Assembly (NCBI RefSeq): GCF_037023725.1
Contig: NZ_CP146077.1
Location: forward strand, 3,571,001-3,635,000
DNA from: Pseudomonas bubulae
GTDB lineage: Bacteria > Pseudomonadota > Gammaproteobacteria > Pseudomonadales > Pseudomonadaceae
DNA: 64,000 nucleotides
Direction of reading: 5' to 3'
Shown here: one piece after another, positions 53,197 to 62,338 of the stretch
Layout: the number at the start of each line of letters is the position of its first letter
Position numbering within the stretch: the stretch's first letter is position 1
Notes under the pieces: model-generated
The model's input: the letters and a program-made list of their open reading frames with translations, nothing else
What the model was told of the DNA's origin: nothing
The model's database searches: none
Translations under genes and position numbers: made by a program

Positions 53197-54885
53197 TCAG
53201 GCCGTTACCAGCAGTTCCTTGAGCACACTTTTTAGCGTCTTGCCCGAGGCATTGCGGGCAAAGGGTGTGTGCTGCACATGGATCTGCGCCGGCACCTTGT
53301 AGCTGGCCAGGCGCTGGGCGATAAAACTGCGCACGGCTTCGCTGCCTGGGGTTGCATCCGGCTCGCCCCGCACCACCAGAAACACCACTTCACCCAGCAC
53401 ATCATCAGGTACGGCAAATGCTGCCGCTTCAATCACCCCGGGCATTTCACAGGCACAGGACTCAACTTCGGCAGCAGCTATTTTCTCGCCGCCGCGATTG
53501 ATCAGATCCTTGGCGCGATCCGTGATGTAGAGGAAGCCTTCGTCATCCAGCAAGCCGATATCGCCGGTGTCGAGCCAGCCATCGCACAGGGTCCGCGCAC
53601 TGGCTTCGGGCAGGTTCCAGTATTCGCTCATCAGGGTTGGCGAGCGCATCCAGATCAGCCCGCTGACCCCGGCCGGCACGGGGCGATCCGGGCTGTCACC
53701 GATACGCACATCGACAATCGGCAAGGGCCACCCGGCCGATGCCGGTTTGTAGACGAACTGGTCGCCACCATGGGCCGCACAGATGCCATTACTTTCGGTC
53801 AGGCCATAGCCGCTGCCACCGATTGCTTCGGGCTTGCGCCGGGTCAGGTTGTCCAGCAGGCTGCTGGAGGGTGCCGCACCGCCCAGGCCCAGCCCGAACA
53901 GGCTCGCAGTGTCGGAGCTGCCAAAACGTGGCGAAGCCAGCAGTTGCTGCATCATCACCGGCGCACCGTTGAACTGGGTGCATTGTTCGTCACGTATCAG
54001 GTCGAGGGCTTTTTCCACGTCCCACTTGTACATCAGCAGCAAGCGCCGCCCACTGCGCAAGGCCAGCAGAAACTGGGCATGCAGGCCACTGACATGGAAC
54101 AGCGGCACCGCCATCAGGGTGGCGGGAGCATAGCCGCTATTGATTACCACACTGATGCGTTCCGGCGAACTGACCGCACAGAATGCCCCCTGGAACTCCA
54201 GGGCGACCAGCGCCTGGCAGACTGCGCCATGGGTCGACAACACGCCCTTGGCCAGGCTGGTGGTGCCCGAGGTGTAGAGGATCATCGCCGGATCACTGGC
54301 ACTGACCGACTGTACCGGCACGCTCAGCGCCGGGGCTGCCAGCAGGTCCTCCAGCCGATGGCAATGCTCCTCAAGCGGCACGCCTGCGCGCAACCCCGCC
54401 ACCACGGTCGCCAGCCCCTGCTGGCGCAGGTCATTGGCGAGCAACTGCAAGCGTGGCTCGTCGCACAGCAACAGGGATGCGCCGCTGTCCTGCAGACCGT
54501 GGAACAGTTCGTCACGCAGCCCCCAGCTGTTGAGCGGTACACACACCGCACCGCAACGCTGGATGGCGGCAAACGCCACCAGCCAGGCGGGCTGATTGCG
54601 CATGGCAATGGCCACGCGATCACCCTTGCGCAAGCCAAAGGTCTCGACCAGTTGCCCCGCCAGGCGATCCACCTGATCGAAAAACTGGCTGAATGTCAGG
54701 CGCTGCTGCTCCCACACCAGAAATTCACGGTCACCGTGGATGCGCCCGCTATCAATCGCGGCCCAGACGCTGGCGGCGGTATGACGAAAAAATTTCGGCC
54801 CGCCATCGGCGGGTGTCTGTACTTCAAAAGGCGAGCCGGCACCAATCAGTTGCTGCCAGGCGCTCTGCCATTGTTCAAGTTTCAT
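53197..54885 (-). CDS. acyl-CoA ligase (AMP-forming)
   Basis: 562 residues. MILYTSGTTSLAKGV (P-loop), GSGYGLTESNGICAA, GWLDTGDIGLLDDEGFLYI, TDRAKDLINRGGEKI and C-terminal Lys in ARNASGKTLK. This is the fatty-acyl/long side-chain ligase type. It would activate the carboxylate that the dehydrogenases of this cluster then oxidise. AGGAG is nine bases upstream of ATG 54885. It lies 37 bases after the dehydrogenase gene; DUF1329 follows 88 bases on. Confidence 0.88.
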   Translation of the reverse strand: MKLEQWQSAWQQLIGAGSPFEVQTPADGGPKFFRHTAASVWAAIDSGRIHGDREFLVWEQQRLTFSQFFDQVDRLAGQLVETFGLRKGDRVAIAMRNQPAWLVAFAAIQRCGAVCVPLNSWGLRDELFHGLQDSGASLLLCDEPRLQLLANDLRQQGLATVVAGLRAGVPLEEHCHRLEDLLAAPALSVPVQSVSASDPAMILYTSGTTSLAKGVLSTHGAVCQALVALEFQGAFCAVSSPERISVVINSGYAPATLMAVPLFHVSGLHAQFLLALRSGRRLLLMYKWDVEKALDLIRDEQCTQFNGAPVMMQQLLASPRFGSSDTASLFGLGLGGAAPSSSLLDNLTRRKPEAIGGSGYGLTESNGICAAHGGDQFVYKPASAGWPLPIVDVRIGDSPDRPVPAGVSGLIWMRSPTLMSEYWNLPEASARTLCDGWLDTGDIGLLDDEGFLYITDRAKDLINRGGEKIAAAEVESCACEMPGVIEAAAFAVPDDVLGEVVFLVVRGEPDATPGSEAVRSFIAQRLASYKVPAQIHVQHTPFARNASGKTLKSVLKELLVTA

Positions 54886-54922
54886 CTTGTTATTCTCCTG
54901 ACTCGAACTGCCCGCTACAGGC

Positions 54923-56062
54923 TCAAGCGTGCGCCAGCTCCAGGGCTCCATAGCGCTCGCAGTGATAATCGGCATCGCCAAGGGTTGCCTGGGCCACCCG
55001 GATACGCTTGAGAAACAGGCCCACATCCAGCTCGTCGGTGACACCGATGCCGCCGTGCATCTGCACCGCCTCGTTGGCCACCTTGATCGCCGTCTGCCCG
55101 GCCTTCCACTTGGCCAGGCTGGCCAGGCGCTGACGCTCGGCCTCGCTCAGGCTGCTGTCGTCCAGCGCCGCCAGACCGGCCATCACGGCGCTGCGTGCCA
55201 GTGCCAGATCCACATACAACTGCGCCGCGCGATGTTGCAGGGACTGGAAGGTGCCTATCGCCACATCAAACTGCACACGGGTCTTGAGGTAGTCGAGGGT
55301 CAGTTCAAACAGCTTTTCAGACATGCCCAGCATCTCGGCAGCCAGACACACGCGGCCGCGATCCAGGGCGATATTCAAGGCCGGCATGGCAGACCCGGCG
55401 GCACCCAGCAAGGCATCAGCCCCGACCTGTACCTGATCCAGCTGCAAGCGCGCATGGTTGCGCGAGTCAATCAGCGGCAACGGGCTGACGGTCAGGCCCG
55501 GGGCATCTGCCGGCAGCAGGAACAGACTGATGCCTGCCGTGCCGGTGCGTGCCGCCACCAGATAAGCGTCGGCCCCCACCCCGTCGATAACGAAATATTT
55601 ATCTCCGCTCAGGCTGTAGCCGTCGCCATTGGCCACAGCTTGCAACGCCACTTTCGCCGGGTTGTGCCGTGGCTGCTCGTCCAGCGCCAGCGCCACCCGC
55701 TGCCCCCCGCTGATGGTCGCCGACAGCCAGCGGTCCTGCTGCTGTGCATTGCCTTGCAGGTGCAGCAGCGATCCGCTGAGCACCACACTCGAAAGCAACG
55801 GCGTGGCACTGAGATTACAACCGATGGCTTCAAAAATCGGCCCCAGGCCCATGCAGCCAAAATCCAGCCCGCCGAGGTTTTCCGGGAAAGGAATTGCACT
55901 CCAGCCCAACGCCACCGCGTCTTGCCACAGTAGCGGGTCAAAGCCGTCCACCTGCGCTTCATCCCGCAAGGCGCGCTGACGGGACACCGGGCTGCGCGCG
56001 GCGAGAAATTCGCCGGCGCTGTCGGCCAGCAGTCGTTGATCTTCGTTGTAAAGCAGGTTCAT
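54923..56062 (-). CDS. acyl-CoA dehydrogenase, Glu-motif-less subunit (pair with 56074)
   Basis: 379 residues of the ACAD fold. Helical start LLYNEDQRLLADSAGEFLAA and the FAD-contact end KVANEAVQMHGGIGVTDELD are present, but the usual C-terminal EIQR stretch with the FAD-contact Glu is absent; the protein ends KRIRVAQATLGDADYHCER. Such subunits form alpha2beta2 enzymes with a normal partner, as in the mycobacterial ChsE1-ChsE2 and ChsE4-ChsE5 steroid side-chain dehydrogenases. The normal partner here is probably the gene at 56074, 11 bases upstream. Confidence 0.78.
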   Translation of the reverse strand: MNLLYNEDQRLLADSAGEFLAARSPVSRQRALRDEAQVDGFDPLLWQDAVALGWSAIPFPENLGGLDFGCMGLGPIFEAIGCNLSATPLLSSVVLSGSLLHLQGNAQQQDRWLSATISGGQRVALALDEQPRHNPAKVALQAVANGDGYSLSGDKYFVIDGVGADAYLVAARTGTAGISLFLLPADAPGLTVSPLPLIDSRNHARLQLDQVQVGADALLGAAGSAMPALNIALDRGRVCLAAEMLGMSEKLFELTLDYLKTRVQFDVAIGTFQSLQHRAAQLYVDLALARSAVMAGLAALDDSSLSEAERQRLASLAKWKAGQTAIKVANEAVQMHGGIGVTDELDVGLFLKRIRVAQATLGDADYHCERYGALELAHA

Positions 56063-56073
56063 GGTGAGTTTCC

Positions 56074-57264
56074 TTACTTCACGTCAGGCAGGCCCAGGAC
56101 CCGCTTGGCAATAACGTTGAGCTGCACTTCCGACGAGCCGCCAGAGATGGTCAGGGCGAAGCTGTTCAACCAGCCGCGGGTGATTGCCTGTTGCTGGGGG
56201 CTGAAAGCATCCGGGTCCCAGCCCAGTCCCTGATAGCCCATGACATCGAGCAGCACTTCGAACTTGTCGCGCTCCTGTTCGGTGTGCACCAGCTTCATGA
56301 TCGACATCAGCCCGCTGACGTCCTGCCCGACGCGGGCGGCTTCGCCCATGCGCTGCACGGTCAGGTTGTAGCTGTGCTCGTTCATGGCCGTGGCCACCGC
56401 TCGTGCAACCAGTGCCGACTCGCTCTGGCCGGTGGCCTCGGGCAAGTACTGTTTGACCAGGGGCAACAAATGAAAATGGGTCGGCAAGCTGAACTCGCCA
56501 AACTTGGACATGGCCTTGCGTTCGTGTTGCAACAGACGCTTGGCCAGGTTCCAGCCGCCGTGCAGCGGGCCGATCAACTGGCTTTTCGGAACTTTGACGC
56601 CATCGAAAAACACCTGACAGAACGCCGACTTGCCGCTGATCAAATCAATCGGCGTAACGCTGACTCCGGGGCTCTTCATGTCCAGTACGATCAGGCTGAT
56701 GCCCGTGTGCTTGCTGGCCTTGGCATCGGTGCGCACCAGAGCGTACATCCAGTCCGACTTGTCGCCGTAGGAGGTCCAGATTTTGCTGCCATCGACCACA
56801 AAGTGATCGCCGGCATCCCGGGCCGATGTTTTCAGGCTGGCCAGATCAGAACCGGCATTGGGCTCGGAGAAGCCCTGGCACCAGCGCACCTCTCCACGGG
56901 TCATGGGTGCCAGCAGCTGTTTTTTCTGCTCTTCGGTACCGAACTCCAGCAGCACCGGGCCCAGCATCCAGATGCCCAGGTTGATTTGCGGCGGGCGGCA
57001 TTTGAGGCGGCGCAGCTCGCTTTCGAGCACGGCGTTGTACTCCGCACTCAGCCCGGCGCCACCGTATTCAACGGGCCACTCGGGGCAGAACCAGCCTTTG
57101 TCGCGCATGCGCTCGAACCACAATTGCGCATCTTCACTGGGGAACTCCATCTTGCGGGCCCCCCACACCATTTCGCCTTCAGGGATGGCCTTGCGTTGCG
57201 ATGGCGGGCAATTGGCCTCAAGCCAGCTGCGGGTGTGTTCTCTGAACTGGTCAATCGCGTTCAT
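56074..57264 (-). CDS. acyl-CoA dehydrogenase, motif-bearing subunit (pair with 54923)
   Basis: 396 residues. WCQGFSEPNAGSDLASLKTS (FAD and substrate strand), VDGSKIWTSYGDKSDW, ISGKSAFCQVFFDGVKVP and C-terminal SGGSSEVQLNVIAKRVLGLP with the usual Glu-bearing tail. It resembles the ACAD10/11-like FadE26/FadE28 type used on branched side chains. It lies next to the motif-less 54923 gene and follows the REP doublet. Confidence 0.82.
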   Translation of the reverse strand: MNAIDQFREHTRSWLEANCPPSQRKAIPEGEMVWGARKMEFPSEDAQLWFERMRDKGWFCPEWPVEYGGAGLSAEYNAVLESELRRLKCRPPQINLGIWMLGPVLLEFGTEEQKKQLLAPMTRGEVRWCQGFSEPNAGSDLASLKTSARDAGDHFVVDGSKIWTSYGDKSDWMYALVRTDAKASKHTGISLIVLDMKSPGVSVTPIDLISGKSAFCQVFFDGVKVPKSQLIGPLHGGWNLAKRLLQHERKAMSKFGEFSLPTHFHLLPLVKQYLPEATGQSESALVARAVATAMNEHSYNLTVQRMGEAARVGQDVSGLMSIMKLVHTEQERDKFEVLLDVMGYQGLGWDPDAFSPQQQAITRGWLNSFALTISGGSSEVQLNVIAKRVLGLPDVK

Positions 57265-57285
57265 GTTGTTTCACCTTTCGGTTCT

Positions 57286-57391
57286 TGTAGCCGCTGGCGA
57301 GGTACGAGGCTGCGACGGGATGAGCAGCAGCCCCGGTGATCTGCAGGGCCTGCGCCCCTTGTCGCAGCCTCGTACCTCGCCAGCGGCTACA
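57286..57391. repeat. REP doublet (REPIN), type 2
   Basis: A 31-base unit beginning TGTAGCCGCTGGCGAGGTAC (57286-57316) and its exact inverse (57361-57391), 44 bases apart. This differs in sequence from the doublet at 44541, so two REP families are present. It sits inside the catabolic gene cluster, between two same-strand genes. Confidence 0.9.
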
Positions 57392-57406
57392 GGTTTTCGG
57401 CAATGT

Positions 57407-58576
57407 TTAACGCTGGGTACGCGGCATGCCCAAACCGAACTGGGCGATCAGCTCGCGCTGGATTTCATTGGTGCCACCGCCAAAGGTCAGGGTCACTGAA
57501 GCACGCACTTCGTACTCCAGTTCGCCGTGCAGCAGCGCCGCCGGTGAACCGCTGCGTATCAAGCCCGCGGCACCGACCATGTTGCTCAGGACTCGCAATA
57601 TCTCGATCCCCGACTCCGAGCCGTAGACCTTGGTGGTCGACGCCAGCGCCACGTCCATGCGGTCGCGCTCGAGGTCGGCGGCAATGCGCAGGTTGATCAG
57701 GCGCATGGCTTCCAGCCGCGCGTAGCACTGCGCCAGTCCCGCACGCACCCAGGCCTTGTCGGTGGCACGCACGCCTCGTTCATCGGCTGCATTGGCCCAC
57801 TTCAAGACCCGGCCAAACAGCCCCACGACCTTGTCCGACCAAGCGCCCAGGCCCAGACGCTCGTGGTTAAGTTGTGCCGTGATGAGTTTCCAGCCCCCAT
57901 TCAACTCGCCCACCAGCATGTCGGTGGGCACCCGCACGTTGTCGTAGTAGGTGGCCGCCGTCGGGATGCTGGTGGTCGGGATCACCGTGCTGGCAAAGCC
58001 CGGCGCGCGGGTGTCGAGAATCAGGATCGACACGCCTTTGTGCCGCGGCCGCTCGGCGTCGGTGCGCGCCGCCAGCCAGATGTAGTCAGCCGACTCCGCA
58101 CCCGAGGTCCAGAGCTTGTTGCCGTTGACCACGAACGCGTCGCCTTCGAGGCGCGCCGTGGTTTTCAGCGCAGCCAGATCGCTGCCTGCATCCGGCTCGG
58201 AGTAGCCGATGGCGAAGATGATTTCCCCTGCCGCGATACCCGGCAAAAACCGCGCCTTTTGCTGCTCGGTGCCGTGGGCCATCAACGCCGGCCCCACGGT
58301 GCTGATGGTTACGAACGGCAACGGCGCACCGGCGATATTGGCCTCTTCAAAGAAAATAAACTGCTCGGTAGGGCCATAGCCCTGGCCGCCGTGTTCCTTG
58401 GGCCAACCCACCGCCAGCCAGCCGTCACGGCCCATCTGGCGGATGGTGTCGCGGTACAGCTGGCCGCCCTCTTTGCCGCGCAATTGCTCACGCAACTGCG
58501 GGGTCATCAGGTTCTGGAAGTAGTCCCGCACCTTCAAACGCAGGGCATGTTGTTCTGGCGTCAGGTCGACGAACAT
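57407..58576 (-). CDS. acyl-CoA dehydrogenase, motif-bearing subunit (pair with 60164)
   Basis: 389 residues. FAIGYSEPDAGSDLAALKTT, VNGNKLWTSGAESADY and the C-terminal TLTFGGGTNEIQRELIAQ with Glu. FadE-type, the likely catalytic half of the second alpha2beta2 enzyme together with the motif-less subunit at 60164. Its ATG directly follows the TGA of the aldolase gene with no gap, so the two are coupled. Confidence 0.82.
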   Translation of the reverse strand: MFVDLTPEQHALRLKVRDYFQNLMTPQLREQLRGKEGGQLYRDTIRQMGRDGWLAVGWPKEHGGQGYGPTEQFIFFEEANIAGAPLPFVTISTVGPALMAHGTEQQKARFLPGIAAGEIIFAIGYSEPDAGSDLAALKTTARLEGDAFVVNGNKLWTSGAESADYIWLAARTDAERPRHKGVSILILDTRAPGFASTVIPTTSIPTAATYYDNVRVPTDMLVGELNGGWKLITAQLNHERLGLGAWSDKVVGLFGRVLKWANAADERGVRATDKAWVRAGLAQCYARLEAMRLINLRIAADLERDRMDVALASTTKVYGSESGIEILRVLSNMVGAAGLIRSGSPAALLHGELEYEVRASVTLTFGGGTNEIQRELIAQFGLGMPRTQR

Positions 58577-59755
58577 TCAGGCTGCTCCCAGAATCAGGCC
58601 GCTGGTTGGCACACCGGTGCCGGCCGTCACCAGTACGTTCTCGACATTGTCGACCTGGTTGACCGAGCTGCCGCGCACCTGCCGCACCGCTTCGGCCACG
58701 CCGTTCATGCCGTGGATATAAGCCTCGCCCAGTTGCCCGCCATGGGTATTGATCGGGAATTTGCCGCCACGGGCATGGTGCCCGGCGCGAATAAACTCCT
58801 TGGCCTCACCGCGTTCGCACAGGCCGAATTCTTCCAGTTGCGGCAGTACAAACGGGGTGAAGTGGTCATAAATGATCGCCGTTTGCAGCGCCTCGGGGCC
58901 AAGTCCCGACTGGCGATACAGCTCTTTGGCGACAACGCCCATTTCCGGCAGTCCGGTGATGTCGTCGCGGTAGAACGAGGTCATGATCTGCTGGCCCGAG
59001 GTAATGCCCTGGGAACCGGCCTTGATCATCACCGGCTTCTGGCGCAAGTCCCTGGCGCGCTCGGCCGAGGTGATCACCATCGCCACCGCACCGTCGGATT
59101 CCTGGCAGCAATCGAGCAGGTGCAGCGGCTCGCAGATCCAGCGCGAAGCCTGGTGTTCTTCCAGGGTGATCGGCTTGCCGTAGAAAAACGCCTGGGGGTT
59201 GGTGGCGGCAAAATCCCGTACGGCTACCGCTACGCGGCCAAAGTCTTCGGAGGTGGCCCCGTAGGTATGCATGTAGCGCTGGGCAAACATCCCGACCCAG
59301 GATGCCGGCGTGTGCAGGCCGTGGGGCATATACCAGCCGTAGTTGACGTTCTCGAACGTCGGGGTCGAGGCAAAGCCGTAGCTGCCGCTGCCGAAGCGAT
59401 ACCACGAGCGCTCGTTCATGGCACGGTACACCACCACCACTTTGGCCACACCGGTGGCCACGGCCATGGCAGCGTGCATGATCGGCCCGCAGGCAGCACC
59501 GCCGCCGTGGGGTACCTGGGAGAAGAACTTGACGTCCTTGCACCCCAGCAACCGAGCGATTTCATATTCCGGCACTTTATCCACCGAGTACGAGCTGAAG
59601 CCCTCGACCTCGGAAGGGTCAATACCGGCGTCTTTCAACGCAGCCAGAGTGGCCTCCAGCGCCAGACGCAGTTCGGTGCGCCCGGAGTTTTTCGAAAATT
59701 CGGTCGCGCCCAGGCCAACAATGGCCGCGCTGCCGGAAAGTGACGATTGCGTCAT
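58577..59755 (-). CDS. Ltp2-like thiolase-fold aldolase
   Basis: 392 residues of the lipid-transfer protein/SCP-x thiolase type. The usual thiolase active site has been changed: the GHPxG histidine motif region reads NTHGGQLGEAYIHGMNG, the second-Cys motif reads TAGTGVPTSGLIL, and NEAF is replaced by YDHFTPF. Those tyrosine-bearing blocks are as in Ltp2-type aldolases, which cleave a 17-hydroxy steroid side chain by retro-aldol reaction together with the DUF35 part of a ChsH2 protein. A DUF35 partner is encoded three genes upstream. True thiolysis is therefore unlikely; the substrate is unknown. Confidence 0.75.
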   Translation of the reverse strand: MTQSSLSGSAAIVGLGATEFSKNSGRTELRLALEATLAALKDAGIDPSEVEGFSSYSVDKVPEYEIARLLGCKDVKFFSQVPHGGGAACGPIMHAAMAVATGVAKVVVVYRAMNERSWYRFGSGSYGFASTPTFENVNYGWYMPHGLHTPASWVGMFAQRYMHTYGATSEDFGRVAVAVRDFAATNPQAFFYGKPITLEEHQASRWICEPLHLLDCCQESDGAVAMVITSAERARDLRQKPVMIKAGSQGITSGQQIMTSFYRDDITGLPEMGVVAKELYRQSGLGPEALQTAIIYDHFTPFVLPQLEEFGLCERGEAKEFIRAGHHARGGKFPINTHGGQLGEAYIHGMNGVAEAVRQVRGSSVNQVDNVENVLVTAGTGVPTSGLILGAA

Positions 59756-59772
59756 GAGTACTGTCTCCGCGA

Positions 59773-60192
59773 TCAGGGCAGAACCAGCGCGACCGTACCG
59801 GTCACGTGGTTACCCATGGAATTTTTGCCGCTGAGGGTGATTTCCACCGTGCGGGTAGTGGCATCCTGACGGGTGACCGCGCCATTGAAGGTCATGCTGT
59901 CGCCGGGATAATTCGGCGCGCCAAGCTTGATCTTCAGCGAGGCAAAACGCGCCTCGGGGCCGGCCCAGTCTTCGATATAGCGTTGCACCAGGCCGTTGGT
60001 GGTGAGGATATTCATGAAGATATGTGGCGAGCCCAACTCCCGCGCCGCCTCTACATCATGGTGGCCGGGGAAATAGTCGCGGGTGGCGATGGCACCACCG
60101 GCGATCAGGCCCACGGTGATCGGGATCGCCAGTTCCGGCAGGGTTTCGCCGGGGCGCACGTCGTCAAAGCGCTTGGTGTTCTGCAAGGTCAT
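59773..60192 (-). CDS. MaoC-like hydratase, small subunit (ChsH1-like)
   Basis: 139 residues, one hot-dog fold. ATRDYFPGHHDVEAAREL holds the hydratase-type His region of MaoC enzymes, and the length matches ChsH1 (about 130) that pairs with the MaoC part of ChsH2 to hydrate a branched enoyl-CoA. Its start overlaps the dehydrogenase stop by 29 bases, so it is coupled to it. Confidence 0.75.
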   Translation of the reverse strand: MTLQNTKRFDDVRPGETLPELAIPITVGLIAGGAIATRDYFPGHHDVEAARELGSPHIFMNILTTNGLVQRYIEDWAGPEARFASLKIKLGAPNYPGDSMTFNGAVTRQDATTRTVEITLSGKNSMGNHVTGTVALVLP

Positions 60193-61297
60193 ATTTCCAT
60201 CCCAGCTTGTCGTTATGGCTCAGCCAGTCGCCGAGGCGTTCAAGGCATGCTGCCGATCCACCCAGGGCACAACCCAGGGCGCGGCTCCAGTAGAGGAAGC
60301 GGTGTATCGGGTAGGTCAGGTCGACACCTATGCCGCCATGTACGTGCTGGGCGTTGTGCCCAATCAGATGCCCCGCTTCACAGGCTTGCCAGGCTGTGGC
60401 CAGTGCTTCGCTGGGCGCCGGCAAACCGGCGTCCAGGCGGTAGCACAACTGCCACAGGGTGCTGCGCAGCGCTTCGAGGGCGATATGGGCGTTGGCCATG
60501 CTCATTTGCACCGCCTGAAAACTGCCAATGCTGCGTTCGAACTGGCGCCGCTCGGTGACGTATTCCACGGTGCGGCGGATCTGCTCGGCACTGACGCCCA
60601 GCTGCAGCGCCGCCAGTGCCGCGATGCTGCGCGGCTCCAGCCAGTCCAGCGCGGCTGGCGGGAGCAGGCACTCGGCGCGGATCAGCAGCCCGTCGATATG
60701 TACATCGGCAATGGCCTCACCATGGGTCATGCGCCCGGGCACGTGAGTGATCGCCTTGTCGCCCAGCTCGACCAGCGCCAACCGCGGCTGCCCGTCAACA
60801 CTGACCAGCAGCAATGCCGCCTGCGATTGCTCGGCCAGCGCCAGAGCGCCAACACGGCCTTTGACACGCCAGCCACCGTCAGTCTCTACCCCGTGCAATT
60901 GAATGCCATGGGCGTTGAACAGGCCGCTCAAATCCAGGGTCAGCAATGCCCTGCCCGCGGCGGCCTCCTCAGCCCACGCCTGCAATGACGGATCGGCAAA
61001 CTGCGCGACAGTGGCAGCCGCCAGTTGATGGCGCCACAGCGGCACCTGCCCCAACGCACGGCCCTGAGCCTGTAACACCAGCATCAATTCGGTCATGCCC
61101 AGGCCGCTGCCACCCTGTGCTTCAGGGATGGCCAGGGCTTGCAGGCCGGTTTCCACGCACAGTTCCCACAGCGGCTGCATATAGGCCTGCTCACTGGTAT
61201 CGAACTGGCGCAGGCGGTCATCGCTGCAATAGTCGGCAAACACGCTGCCGGCCATTTCGGCGATGGCGCCCTGGTCTTCGCTAATGTCGAAATCCAT
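60164..61297 (-). CDS. acyl-CoA dehydrogenase, Glu-motif-less subunit (pair with 57407)
   Basis: 377 residues, divergent ACAD. The N-terminal helical part FDISEDQGAIAEMAGSVFAD and the QHVHGGIGVDLTYPIHRF segment near the C-terminus are kept, but the usual EIQR tail is missing: after the HGGIG segment comes ALGCALGGSAACLERL. Predicted non-catalytic half of an alpha2beta2 dehydrogenase. Its end overlaps the MaoC gene start. Confidence 0.76.
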   Translation of the reverse strand: MDFDISEDQGAIAEMAGSVFADYCSDDRLRQFDTSEQAYMQPLWELCVETGLQALAIPEAQGGSGLGMTELMLVLQAQGRALGQVPLWRHQLAAATVAQFADPSLQAWAEEAAAGRALLTLDLSGLFNAHGIQLHGVETDGGWRVKGRVGALALAEQSQAALLLVSVDGQPRLALVELGDKAITHVPGRMTHGEAIADVHIDGLLIRAECLLPPAALDWLEPRSIAALAALQLGVSAEQIRRTVEYVTERRQFERSIGSFQAVQMSMANAHIALEALRSTLWQLCYRLDAGLPAPSEALATAWQACEAGHLIGHNAQHVHGGIGVDLTYPIHRFLYWSRALGCALGGSAACLERLGDWLSHNDKLGWKYDLAEHQAL

Positions 61298-61307
61298 GCT
61301 GGCTCCC

Positions 61308-62285
61308 TTACTCGACCACAGGTCGGAATAGCGGCAAGGTCAACTCGCCATCGAAGGTCTGGAACTCAAGCTGCAAGGGCTGGCCAATACGCAGGTCCTC
61401 GCGCTTGGCGCCTGCAAGCCCCGCCACCAGACGCACGCCCTCCTCCAGCTCGATCAGGCCGATCGGGTTGGGATGGTCGAACGGGGCAACTTCGGGGTAA
61501 TGCATGATCACAAACGAATACAGGCTGGCGCGGCCGCTGGCCTGCACACTGTCCCAATCAAACGAGTGGCATTCGATGCACACCGGCGCCGGCGGATGAC
61601 GCAAGGTCTGGCACTGGGTGCAGCGCTGGATCAGCAGCTTGCCGGCGTCACAGCCTTCCCAGAAAAACCGCGTGTCATCGCTCATGCCCGGCTTCGGTCG
61701 TTTGACCACCGCAGCCGCTTCGGCCTTGGCCGGAGCGGCCTCGACCGCATGGTTGTTGGCCGGGCGAAACTTGAATACGCGAAACAGCAACTGGCCAACG
61801 GCCTCGTCGCCACTTTTGTGTTCAACGAAGTAGTCCATCACCAGGGTGACAAAGAAGCCGGTGCCCAGACCGGTGGTTTTTTCGTCGCCCACCGAGTCAA
61901 GCCGCGTGGTGTAGTAGAGCTTTTCACCCGGACGCAGGTTGCGCTCGAAGGTCAGTTCGGAGTTGACCGCGACCACCGACGGATAACCGTAGGACTCAAT
62001 CAGCTTGAGCACTTCATAGGGGTTTTCGGTGGTCGAGCCGGGGGCATAGTTGTTTATGTGAAAACCTTCCATGCACCACACCTGCAACATCGCAGGCGGC
62101 GCCACCAGCCCGTCCTGGGCGCTGTTGGCGGCAAAGGCCGGGTCGGTGTAAAGCGGGTTGTCGACGCCCATGATCTCGCACCACTGGCGGATCATCGGGG
62201 CGTTGACTTCGTCCCAGGCGTAGACGCGACCATATTCACGCCCCACCAGGGCGCGCACGTCGGTTAGCAATTGAGAATCAGCCAA
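61308..62285 (-). CDS. MaoC-DUF35 fusion protein (ChsH2-like)
   Basis: 325 residues. Residues 1-175 form a MaoC/hot-dog domain (NAPMIRQWCEIMGVDNPLYT, then ELTFERNLRPGEKL). An Ala/Pro linker (178-200) leads to a DUF35 domain with a four-Cys zinc ribbon (CTQC and CIEC, residues 222-239) and an OB fold. ChsH2 has exactly this build: its first half pairs with ChsH1 for hydration, its second half docks Ltp2 for aldol cleavage. Start is TTG 62285, with AGGAG six bases upstream; the long open frame above it overlaps the SDR gene in another frame and is not coding. Confidence 0.8.
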   Translation of the reverse strand: MADSQLLTDVRALVGREYGRVYAWDEVNAPMIRQWCEIMGVDNPLYTDPAFAANSAQDGLVAPPAMLQVWCMEGFHINNYAPGSTTENPYEVLKLIESYGYPSVVAVNSELTFERNLRPGEKLYYTTRLDSVGDEKTTGLGTGFFVTLVMDYFVEHKSGDEAVGQLLFRVFKFRPANNHAVEAAPAKAEAAAVVKRPKPGMSDDTRFFWEGCDAGKLLIQRCTQCQTLRHPPAPVCIECHSFDWDSVQASGRASLYSFVIMHYPEVAPFDHPNPIGLIELEEGVRLVAGLAGAKREDLRIGQPLQLEFQTFDGELTLPLFRPVVE

Positions 62286-62338
62286 GTTCGTCTCCTGCGT
62301 GTCAAGTGCAGCAACCGGGTGGTCGCCGCTGAAGGTCG

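Noticed and set aside
57863..59743. 626-codon plus-strand frame
   Set aside because: Antisense to a dehydrogenase gene and the aldolase gene; an artefact of high GC at third positions. The same holds for long frames at 35014-36642, 49846-50775 (5' part), 51897-53222 and 53269-55011.
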